DNA of 64,000 nt from Narthecium ossifragum (lineage: Eukaryota > Streptophyta > Magnoliopsida > Dioscoreales > Nartheciaceae), in the NCBI GenBank assembly GCA_963920575.1, contig OY986970.1, positions 22,017,274 through 22,081,273 of the forward strand. The letters run 5' to 3'. Below are positions 55,064 to 64,000 of the stretch, one piece after another. Positions within the stretch are counted from its first letter, which is position 1; every line of letters begins with the position of its first letter. Under the pieces are notes generated by a model, which was not told the origin of the DNA, did no database searches, and saw nothing but the letters and a program-made list of their open reading frames with translations. A program made the translations under genes and the position numbers.

Positions 55064-57451
55064 TGTGAGGACCTGTCCCTCTATCCATGTGGCTCGTTGT
55101 AGACCGCAAGGGTAATTTGGTAAATTGCACCTTGTTGGTTTGTTTCACACCCGCGTGTACACACACTGGCCTTGTATGTGTTAGTGTTTGTTTAGAATGG
55201 CTAGGTGGACCCGGGATTGAAAGATCCAGACTTGGGCTTGAGTTCTTGCCCAAGTTTAGCTTTCAGCACACAAAGGATCGATCCTCTCTGGCTAAGGGAT
55301 CGATCCTCTTCGTGCTAGAAAGCCTTGTGAGAGCCTCATGAAGGATCGATCCTTCCTTGAGGAAGGATCGATCATTTATGAGTCGGTGGCTTTTTCTGCT
55401 TCGCGAGGACGGCCGCCGTTGGCCGTTGCTCTCCTCTGTCAGAGAGGGAAGACTTCCCCTCCCCTCCCCTCACTTTTTCCCCCTTTCCCGGCTGTCCCTT
55501 TCCCCTTTCCCTTCTTTTCTCCTTCCCCACTTTCCTTCTTCTTCTTCCTCTCTTCTCTTCTCTCCCGAAGCTCTGCTTTTCCCCTGTTTTTCCGGCAGCC
55601 ACCTTCCCCTTTTCCGTTCTCCCTCCTCCGACCATCAAATTGGGTGTTCTTTGGCTCGTTGGATTCGTGACAACGAGAGGAAGATCTCTGAAGTAGTTTG
55701 GAAGCTTGTTGGTGATCAAATCGCGGGGAATCAGTCGAGGAAAGCGCAGCTAGGTAGGGTTATACCTACTGATGTTCTTTTCGGGTTTTCTTGAGATCTA
55801 GCCGTTGCATCTTATTGATCATTGTTTTTTTGGATTCCTTATACCTGTTAGAATAAGTGATTTAAGTTTCATATTAATCAGTTGAGATTTGAGTAGGTTT
55901 TATGCAAAATTAGTCTCGGATTTCTGGTTTTCTGCTGTTCTTGAGAAACAGCTGGCTTGCGGTGAGTTTTCCGGCCAGCGAGTACATGATCTTGGCTTTT
56001 CATAAATATAAGAGTTGTAGATCTATTTGTTATCTTTCCATTCCATCTTGTTTCGTAATTGTCGGAGTTTTCTACAATTTCTTATGAATTGTTTACTGGA
56101 GGGCTGCGTTGCAGCAATTAATTGTTAAGTTAGTTGATTAGCGATTTTTGATTAGCGTTTTTCCATTAATCCAACCGTTGGATGATTATGAAATTTGGAC
56201 ATGTTGATCATGGTATATACACCTACTGGTGACTAAGTTGGATCTTGAATCCGACGTCGTTTGTGCGTCGGATCGACGGGATCAATTAGCCCCTAAGTAG
56301 AGGCTTTGGGTGTTTTTGAATATAATATTATATTTCGGAATATAATACTATATTGTGTTTTGTTCATCATCGTTTTCGGGGTTGCTTGCCGTTGCAGGAG
56401 TCCGCGGTTGACGGTCGCGGTACCGTCGTAATGCCGGGACCTGCTGCGGATCGGCTAGCAGCGGTTGGTAGTACCGCTGCAACGATCAAGTAGACTTTTA
56501 TGATGCTTGACATACTGTTGCATGCCTTTTTTATTATATGTGTATGTCATAGCATACATTGTTGTTGTGTGCATTAGTTACATTGGTTAGGGCGTGGGTG
56601 ATCTTTGGGTCGCCGTCCCGAGGCTGGAAGCTCGGACTTAGCCCTAGGACCGGGGTTGGGTTGTTTGAACCCGGTTTAAATTGTGATGTCCAGTCGATTC
56701 GATGATAGGCTTAGATGACTGGTACACTTGTGGCTTGATGATTGTAGAGGTCGTGTCGGCCTCGAGTCGGAGGCTGAGGTGTAGCCGGTGTCCCACTGTG
56801 CTGACCTTTGGTGTCGCCAGTGTTTGTTGAGCTTACTGAGTGCCGTCCCTGGGCCTCAGGGACAGTGTCCCACTGTGCTGACCTTTGGTGTCGCCAGTGT
56901 TTGTTGAGCTTACTGTGTGCTGCTCCTGGGCACCAGGGACACGCGGTGGGGTTATGGGACCCCTGTATACACCCAAGTCCTACTTGAGGGCGACACTGTT
57001 GCGTTCCCCCTTCCTTCTGTGTGTCGTACTGTAGATCCCTTCTGAGCTTAGTGCTCACACCTACCCGGGGCTGCGTTTTGCAGGTGCAGGCGTCGGTTCT
57101 TCTTCTTTGGCCCCTACCGGGCAGTTGGTCGGCGATGCGGCGGCGCCTGGTGGCTTTTGAGAGGTGATGATCCTTTACAGCTTTTATCCTATGTTAGTTA
57201 GTCTCCTACGGGAGTAATGTTGTATTTGAATCTTCCCCTCTCCAAGGATATGTATATTAACACTTTGAGTTTTAAATCTGTGGTTCGAGGCTTCATTATT
57301 ATATTGTCTTTTAATTGAGGGTGCTTTTGGTGAATTGCTAGGGAGACCAATAGGTTAGAGGGAACCCTCGCCAGCTTTGTTTTTCGCATTTTGTTAGGTT
57401 CCGGTTCGCGTCGCCCGGCCCGGTTGCGCTTTCGCGGGTCGGGGCGCGACA
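55064..57451 (+). mobile_element. Family-X solo LTR inserted in the minisatellite
   Basis: 2388 bp from TGTGAGGACCTGTCCC to GGTCGGGGCGCGACA with tccct duplications at 55059-55063 and 57452-57456. As tccct is part of the repeat unit, the duplication alone is weaker evidence than elsewhere, but both LTR ends are exact. It contains a GATCGATC cluster at 55273-55375 and a CT-rich leader (55440-55560). The stretch cccactgtgctgacctttgg is present twice, at 56790 and 56869. Confidence 0.9.
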
Positions 57452-57637
57452 TCCCTCGCCTCGTCCACCCTCGACCTTGCCCCTCCCTCCCTCGCCCCGT
57501 CCACCCTCGACCTCGCCCCGGCCTCCCTCGCCCCATCCACCTGAGCCCCGTCCACCCTCGACCTCGCCCGACCTCCCTCAACCCGGCCTCTCTGGCCCCG
57601 TCCACCCTCCACCTTGTCCACCCTCGCCCTGCCACGC
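57452..57637. repeat. C-rich minisatellite, right part
   Basis: Continuation of the array at 54595-55063 (cctcgacctcgccccggcct-type units), ending in cgccctgccacgc where an A-family LTR starts. Confidence 0.85.
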
Positions 57638-58915
57638 TGATAAGTCACTAATTATTCATAATTAAACCCCTTAAATTACCTTTGTTAGGCCTAGAGTAGT
57701 TGTATTTAATAGTTTATTAGTTGATTTCAGGTTTAATCATGTTGTGAGAAGAAATGCAAAAAATTCGGCCAAAATGATTAAAGAAACTGCTTCATCGACC
57801 GTTAGTAATATATTCGCCAGATATTTGACAAAGATCCAAATATTCTGAAACTTCGGGATATTGTAGACACCTCAGAGATCTACAACCTTTATGTTGGACA
57901 CTTTGCGAGATTCCTGATGGTGTGATAGCAGATTTGAAGAATACATGGAAGTACATAAGCTGGAAAGCTGCACCGTCGAAGCTCAAGAGAATATTCTCAA
58001 AATATTCTACATTAATCAGAATATTATGAAATAAATTGGAGATGACAGAAGACTTCCATATCTATAACTCTCATGTTGAAGACTTTGTCAGATTCCGTAT
58101 GGATTGGCCCCAGAATTGACTCCAAGTTAGAGTTTGAGTAACTTGGAGATGACAGAAGACTTCCATATCTATAACTCTCAGGAAGCTGATGACGTGGCAG
58201 TTAATGACCCAGTCAGACCGACTAGAGCGATGGATCGGATTTGAGTCCAATGGATCGCTCCGATGACGTCATCAATCCAGAATTTAGGGAAATTAGAGTT
58301 TAAGTTCAACTATAACTCCTAATTCCGGGATTAAGGGTTTCAATTATAAAAAGGGGTTATTCCAGCCGAAATTCTCATCTTTTTGACAATCTTTGGAGGA
58401 GGAAGAAGAAGATGGAGAGGATGTGGATGGTGACAGCTTCCTATTCCAACCCGATGGCTTTCATCCAAAAGATGAGTTGCTAATTATTGTACTTAGGATT
58501 ATTCATGAAACCCTAGTGTAGTTTTGGTTTTTCTTTAGTTGGATTCTTGTGAACTTCTCGATGCATGATCTCATGAATATGGTTTTATTGTTAATAGAGT
58601 TGAGGGAACATAGTTCCTTGACGTACTTTCAGTCCTACATGATTTCTGTGATTGATTGTAGAGATTTATGAGATGGTTTTCATGAAGTTATTGGTTTGCC
58701 TTTGAGATAAGCTATGCTACGCGAAAATAGGTTGTGCCAAGGTCATTAGGAGTAGTATAATTTAAGGTAATCGTAGGACCAAAGACAATCTATGCTAAGC
58801 AAAGATAGGTTATGCCGTTGGGAACATTAACTTTCTTTTAGGGATTCATGTGAGCTTCTAGCCATATGATTCATAATGTTGAGAGAAAGGAACAAGATGA
58901 TAACTAGAGAAGACT
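57638..58915 (+). mobile_element. A-family LTR, 3'-truncated
   Basis: Starts TGATAAGTCACTAATTATTC and follows the complement of the A-family solo LTR (32706-34148) to gataactagagaagac at about 58913, then stops about 230 bp short of the LTR end. It carries an internal direct repeat: ggagatgacagaagacttcc and the following 20 or so bases occur at 58038 and 58143. It is fused to the 3' end of a family-X element. Confidence 0.8.
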
Positions 58916-58916
58916 A

Positions 58917-59060
58917 ATAATGACCGCAAGGGCAGGAGTATCCGCACTTGTTCCCTTCTCGAGGTAACTTTTGTCCTGTCTTCTAGTGTAGCCGTTTCTT
59001 TTGTTCCGAGCCCTACATTTATCAAATTTCGGGACGAGATTTCCTTTAAGGGTATTAGGA
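58917..59060 (+). pseudogene. 3' internal end of a family-X element
   Basis: Contains gaccgcaagggcaggagtat, then ccgagccctacatttatc, aaatttcgggacgagattt and the polypurine-like cctttaagggtattagga directly before the LTR at 59061. The last two match the end of element C (16630-16668), so family X is a Tekay-like chromovirus. Everything upstream is lost at the junction with the A-family LTR. Confidence 0.7.
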
Positions 59061-61368
59061 TGTGAGGACCCGTCCCTCTACTCTTGTGGCTCGTCATGGA
59101 CCGCAAGGGCAATTTGATAAATTACGCCTTGTCAGCTTGTTTCGCACTCGCGTGTGCACACACTGACCATGTTTGTGGTAATGTCTGGCTAGAATGGTTA
59201 GTGGGACCCGGGATTGAAAGATCCGGGCTTGGGTTTAAGTTTTAACCCAAGTCCAGCTTCCTGCGAGAGACGGATCGATCCTTCCTTGCTAGAGAGATCG
59301 ATCGGTCTTTGATAGGAACATGGATCGTTGAGAAGGATCGATCGGTCGCTCGGGACGGATCGATCGGACTTTGAGAAGGATCGATCGGTCTCTTGGTTGG
59401 ATCGATCGTTCCCTTGGCTGGATCGATCGATCTCCTTGGCTGGATCGATTGCTCTCTTGGATGGATCTATCGGTCTCCTTGGACGGATCGATCCTGCTTA
59501 GTCGGTTTGTTTGCCTATAAAGCAGACAGAACCTTCTTTCTTGAATCTCTTTGGAAATCCGAGTTCTTGGCTGAGATTTTCTCTGGATTTCGAAGAGTTC
59601 GTGGACGATCCAAGGCCTAGCAGCTGGGATTGAAGCTGCTCTTGCTCTGGTAGGGATTCCTACCTACATTCTTCGGGTTTTTGGAAGCTTTTCCGGCTGT
59701 TGATGTTCTTATGCTTAGATCTTCTTGTATACATATTAGATTGTAGTATTTCCGCCGGTTTTGGATTCGTGATGCTTCGTACTACTAGATCCCAGGTTTT
59801 GATGGGATTTGGTGGAGTTTTCCGGCGGTATTTCTCGCCGTCGGCTTACCGGAGAACCCAACCGATCGATCCGTCTGTGAGATGGATCGATCCCTTCTTG
59901 TTGGGCATGCTGAACCCGAGCAAGATCGATCGGCCCCAGGTGAGGGCGATCGATCCCGGTGCCTTGGATAGCATGGGACGTTCCCTATCGCGAGTCGGAT
60001 CGATCGTCCTGGGAGGACGGATCGATCTGACTCGGCGCGATAGGGGGAGTTTGCTCTCTGCCATTAGAGGGATCGATCCTTCCCTTGGGAAGGGATCGAT
60101 CCGACTATGGTAGAGAGAGGAAATGCATCTTGTTTTGCCGCGGGGCTTTGTATGACGATTTTCCTTACTGTCTTAATACTTGGTACATATGTTTAAGCAT
60201 GTTAGCCCTATAATAGGGCAGTGGTGAACCGGGGGAGTGATGACTCCCGGGATGTTTAGAATAAGCGGGAGGGTAGCCCTACAGCTTTTCCTAGCCTCAC
60301 ATGCCGGCTTGCGCCGAGGGATTTATCTGTTATATCTGTAAGCTGTTGTTTGCGGGGGCTGCTTCCCGGTGCAGGTGTTGTGGTGGACTGCTGGCAATTG
60401 GTGGTGGTACCACTGCAGCTGCTCCTTAGACCTTATTTACCTGCTCACCACCCCGGGCCGGCAGGGTGTCGTGCCCAGACCTTGTTTGATATATCATCAC
60501 ATACTGTTGCATGTTTATCTGTTTTATCCTACACATGTCTCTAACATGCATTGTGTTGCGCATTAGTTGCATCTGTGTAGGGCGTTGCCGATCCGGGGCT
60601 TTCGGGTAGCCCGGATCTAGCTCTAGGACCGTTGTGGGTAGCTTGGTCCAGGACTCGATTTGTAGTATTCAGTCGTTTTCAATGATAGGGTTAGTTTGAC
60701 TTGAATACATGTTGTTCGATGTTTAGAGGTCGTGTCAACCTCAAGTTGTATCTGAAGTGTAGCCAGTGTCCAGCGTTCATAAACTCTTGGGAGGAGGAGT
60801 GCCTGCCCAGCGGTGTCCTGGCCTGCCAAACAGTGTTCAGTGTCCTGTTGAGAGTATGCAGTGTTTTGGGCCTGCGTTCACGGACTTCCGGTAGGGTTAT
60901 GGGACCCTTGTATACACCTAGGGTAAACTTGGAGGCGACACTGTTGTGTTCCCTCCCTTGTGAGTGTCGTAGTGTAGTGTCCCTGCTGAGCTTAGTGCTC
61001 ACTACTACCCGGGCTGCGTTTTGCAGGTGCTGGCGCTAGCTCTTCTTCGGTCGCCCCTATCGGGCCGGTGTTTGGTGACGTGGCGGCTTCTGGCGGTGCT
61101 TGAGGAGCGGCGATCTATCTGTCGTACCTTTTTGTTCTAGATAGTCTCCTACGGGAGTGATAAATGTATAATTTTCCCTGTTTGAGGATTGTATATAAAT
61201 ATCCAGTTTCAGTTTTTGGGTTCTAATATTTGTATAATACAGGATGGTTATGATTTGCTAGGGTAACCACTACGATTAGAGGGAAACCTCGCCAAAATTT
61301 TCGCAGTAGGTTAGGTTCCGGTTCGCGTCGCCCGGCCCGGTTGGGCCTACGCGGGTCAGGGCGTGACA
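59061..61368 (+). mobile_element. 3' LTR of a truncated family-X element
   Basis: 2308 bp from TGTGAGGACCCGTCCC to GGTCAGGGCGTGACA. The flanks (tagga and tgctg) do not match, as expected for one LTR of a longer element whose left part is lost. TATAAA at 59516-59521 follows the first GATCGATC cluster; a second lies downstream at 59860-60100. Confidence 0.85.
59272..60105. repeat. GATCGATC clusters on both sides of the family-X TATA box
   Basis: About ten copies at 59272-59495 (ggatcgatcggtc, ggatcgatcgatc) and eight at 59862-60100 (ccgatcgatccgtc … gatggatcgatccc). Many are paired as inverted repeats, for example gggatcgatccttcccttgg and its complement at 60068-60105. Confidence 0.85.
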
Positions 61369-61540
61369 TGCTGGTTCTCTCTACAAGAGTTAGAGATGCA
61401 GTTCTCCCTGGAAAATTCCTCTGCGTATGTGTGTGTATGTATATATGTATGTATGTATACATACATGTATGATAGATTTACATGTATGTATGTGTGTATA
61501 TATATATGTGTGTGTATGTATGTCCGTATATATATAAGTA
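61369..61540. repeat. TATG/TG microsatellite with shared flank, at the end of the viral insertion
   Basis: tgctggttctctctacaaga at the left is the complement of the repeat flank seen at 54455-54495; it is followed by a tatg/tgtgta microsatellite from 61425 to about 61535. The viral reading frame runs into this array and loses all similarity there. Confidence 0.75.
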
Positions 61541-63380
61541 AGGATTGTTTTAGTCCTTCATCTTTGATCTCATTGATCTTTTTCTTAGTATAGCAACGAT
61601 TGGCATAATGACCAATTTTTCCACATTTAAAACGTTTAGCTTTAGATTTGTCAACTTTAGGCTTCCTCTGAGTATTACTTTTCTGAGGATCGTATTTCTT
61701 TTTTCTTCTTTTGTAGAAAGATTTATCTTCTTTCTTTTCCTTCTTAAGCTTATTTTGCTTAATAGGTTCATCAAAAGCGAATTGTTGACAAAATTCTCCC
61801 AATTGTTTTTTCTTAGTAAGTCTATGAGACTTCAATTGATTTTTAAGCTTAAGATCATTACACAAGCTTAAACCTTCATGGATGCATGCATTTATTAATG
61901 CCCCATAAGTATAAGAATTGTAAGAGATAGTCCCACTATCAGGTTCTCTTAAGTAATTTCTAACTCTTTCAGCAAAGAGATTAGGTAAACCGTCTATAAA
62001 TTTAGACTTCCAATGAGTGCTATTAGCATCATTAAGTTGCATAACTTTATTAAGAAAGGTATCTTTGTACCAACGAAAATGGGTAAGAGTAGGACATCTC
62101 AAATTTTGAAGCAGAGTCCTGGTCTTCTCCCCCTGATTAGTTAAATTGCCAGTAAAATGTTCAACAATAGTCAAAATTAAAGTATAAACAGCATCAGTCT
62201 GTTGTTGACTATTATTTTCAATTTTTACTGCAGAAAGGATTTCTGTCCGTTGATCAGGTGTGAGATAATTATCACACCAACCTTTAAGACTCTCCGTAAA
62301 ATCGCAAGTCAAATAAGCAGCAATGTTAGGATCGGTATTACCACTTCCTTTAGAAATAGTAGCATACATCATCATACGATGAGCCATATTATGAATCTGG
62401 TGATCACTCATACCGTCTATGTTCCATTCATAGATATTTCGTCCTGAGTAATCTTGCTGAATAAAAGTTTCATTTTCTTCATATAAAACATCCAGAGGAG
62501 ATGGACGTTTATAATAGAATTTGTCAAGATTTCGAGGTCTATGCTCAATCTTGTTAATCTGTTGAAACTGTTGTTCAGTTTTAAGAATCTGATTTATAGA
62601 TTCAGGTTCTGATTGATTATCAGAAGATTCAATCTCAGTATCAATTGGACCTTTATCCTTATTAAGGACTTGAATACTAGTTTGATTTAGTTGTTTACTA
62701 AGAGATTCAATTATCTCTTCTTTAAATTCTTTTTCTAGTTTAAACCCAGAAATTTCTGGACTAGGTTTTATGAATGGTTTAGAACTTTTTATAGCCTTAT
62801 CTTTAGCTATATATAAATTTGGAATTAATTCTTCTAACTTATTAACAAGCCTTTCAACAGTTTGCTCTATACGAGTTAATTGTTGACCCAAAACTTGCAA
62901 GTAGACATTCGAATAATTATTTTGTTTAAAAAGTCGATTAATCTCTTTTAAAGTTTCATGAGTAGTTTCTATAGGCTTTATAAAAGCCGTTGCTTCAAGA
63001 TTTGAAGTAGAAACTCCTTCTAATTTAAGGGGTTCTGTTGGAGGATAAAGAGATCTCTTTTGAGTACCGCTGCTTGTTCTCCAGAACTTAAAATGTTCTT
63101 TAAGCACATTAATACTCGCAGGACTATTTTCCTCAATTATTTGATTAATAATTTCAGTAATTTCTGATTCTTTTTCATCAACATAATGATTTAGAAACCA
63201 AGGAACAAAGAATTGAATCTGATTCTTAGTTTCGAATTCACTATAATATAGTTCTTTATAATTCTTTCTCTGATCCTCATTAAAGGTTGAGAAGAACCAA
63301 TTACGAAATTGTTTGTTATAAAGCTTTTGAAATTCCTTATTAAGGTATTTCCTGAGGGGACTATGAGGTCTAAAATCCAT
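61541..63380 (-). pseudogene. Endogenous caulimovirid coat-protein region
   Basis: A long minus-strand frame from an ATG at 63380. Seen: an N-terminal Asn/Lys/Glu-rich region, a central part with the CP-like core (around residues 315-520, including a Trp-Cys-Asp-Asn stretch), a Lys-rich basic region (about 540-580) and a zinc-knuckle-like CGKIGHYANRC stretch at about 583-593. In the knuckle the first of the three cysteines is replaced by Arg, so the metal site is incomplete. Similarity ends at about residue 612, where the frame enters a microsatellite. No protease, RT or RNase H follows. Endogenous pararetroviruses of Caulimoviridae with MP and CP ahead of RT are common in plant genomes; the genus cannot be set here. 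A fossil copy, not a functional virus. Confidence 0.75.
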
Positions 63381-64000
63381 TTAAAGATGGACACTCATTT
63401 CAGAATCAGTATTTGACTCCTTATCATATATTCCATGAGGAATTTGAGATTCAAAAATTCGAATAGCTTGAACTGGAGTTCCAGCTCTAGATATAGATTT
63501 TCTAGATGAAGTAGTGATATCAGTAAATTTTATTGTCCTATTAGGATCAAACGTTATAGTGACTTCACAATCATCAGTTTGTGAAATCTGATCTATTTGC
63601 TGATTAACAATAGGTCGATGAGGTACAGCATTAGCTTTGACCCAGTTATCAGGGAAATTAACTTCTTCCCATTTAATCTGTCTGTTAGTAGCAATTCTAG
63701 AAGACAGAAGATTAGTTTCAATTAAAACTGTTTTTCCCGGAGGTGTGAATTGTTTAGCTCTAGGGGCTAAGGTACTAAGGACCTTATAATGAATTCTATA
63801 GACGATAGCTATAGTCTCGGATTGAGGTAAAAATTCATAACCATGAGTCTTAATGTTAAGCATTGTGGCTTCTAAGATATTAGGATCAGTCAAGGATAGA
63901 CTCAGGTTTGGGTAAACATTAAAATAAACCGGTCCATGACTGAGGCTAGTTTCAATAATTCCCATTAGGGATTGAGGCCAGTTAAGACAACGGGCATCTC
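63381..64000 (-). pseudogene. Endogenous caulimovirid movement-protein region, partial
   Basis: The minus-strand frame is open from the window edge to taa at 63383-63381. It shows the caulimovirid movement-protein signature (GPVYFNVYPNLSLSLTDPN, AIVYRIHYKVLSTLAPRAK, ETNLLSSRIATN). Open reading continues upstream of the first Met at 63965 to the edge, so the start lies outside. The stop is directly followed, in the same frame, by the ATG of the coat-protein region; either it is the natural border or a nonsense mutation split a longer polyprotein. Movement proteins carry virus between cells. Confidence 0.75.

Noticed and set aside
54648..55115. Plus-strand 155-codon Ser/Pro/Leu-rich frame and minus-strand Gly/Arg/Glu-rich frames
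   Set aside because: By-products of the stop-poor minisatellite; they also cross the border of the solo LTR.
59061..61368. Solo LTR
   Set aside because: The flanking 5-mers differ and an internal-region end with polypurine tract precedes it, so it is a 3' LTR of a truncated element.
61356..61540. C-terminal Tyr/Ile/His-rich tail of the viral frame as a novel protein domain
   Set aside because: It is the translation of a TATG/TG microsatellite and a repeat flank, not viral sequence.
1..64000. tRNA, rRNA or intact host protein-coding genes
   Set aside because: None could be recognised on either strand; tRNA-like matches are the primer-binding sites of retrotransposons only.

Overview
The window is plant nuclear DNA made almost entirely of nested transposable elements, with no intact host gene. 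The elements are Ty3/gypsy retrotransposons of the Athila/Tat type (tRNA-Asp primer site) and the Tekay/Del chromovirus type (initiator-tRNA-Met primer site), a Copia-like LTR, an L1-like LINE, a CACTA transposon, a Helitron and an endogenous caulimovirid fragment. That set points to a flowering plant. The captured gene fragments (PsaF, AP2/ERF, LEA_2) are very GC-rich, which hints at a monocot, but the species cannot be named from sequence alone.

Region 1 (1-31556) is one Athila-like element on the minus strand, called B here, pulled apart by later insertions. B reads leftward from its primer site at about 31500 through gag (31063-30282 and 21040-20207), gag end, protease and RT start (9811-8359), RT and RNase H (3198-2275) and RNase H and integrase (1273-211). 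It is split by a Copia-like solo LTR (1274-2274), a family-Y solo LTR (3199-8353, itself holding a family-X and a family-D solo LTR), a Tekay-like chromovirus C (9817-20201, itself holding a family-X solo LTR and a LINE) and a full-length element A (21046-30276). Matching 5-bp target duplications define the gypsy insertions, so the order of events can be read directly. A has two 1430-bp LTRs differing at about 20 positions and carries only gag-protease, so it is young and non-autonomous.

Region 2 (31557-43990) holds LTR fragments of families X and Y, an A-family solo LTR (32706-34148, TSD ggacc), a 4.65-kb Helitron (35422-40074) carrying two fragments of the photosystem I gene PsaF and an AP2/ERF fragment, and a C-like solo LTR (40928-43575, TSD agtta).

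Region 3 (44192-54393) is a 10.2-kb CACTA element (CACTACAAGAAAA end, TSD atg) inserted in a TATG-rich microsatellite. It contains an Athila-like gag with one LTR, a GC-rich minisatellite, a second LTR-like block and a pair of degenerate host-gene fragments, one clearly of the LEA_2/NHL family.

Region 4 (54394-64000) has a CT-rich minisatellite split by a family-X solo LTR (55064-57451, TSD tccct), a truncated A-family LTR fused to the 3' end of a family-X element (59061-61368), and an endogenous caulimovirid fragment on the minus strand (movement-protein and coat-protein region) ending in a microsatellite.

Family labels used below: X = LTR starting TGTGAGGACC; Y = TGTAAGGGCC; D = TGATGAGTGC; A = TGATAAGTCA. 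A feature shared by several unrelated families is dense clusters of the palindrome GATCGATC, usually close to the LTR TATA box.
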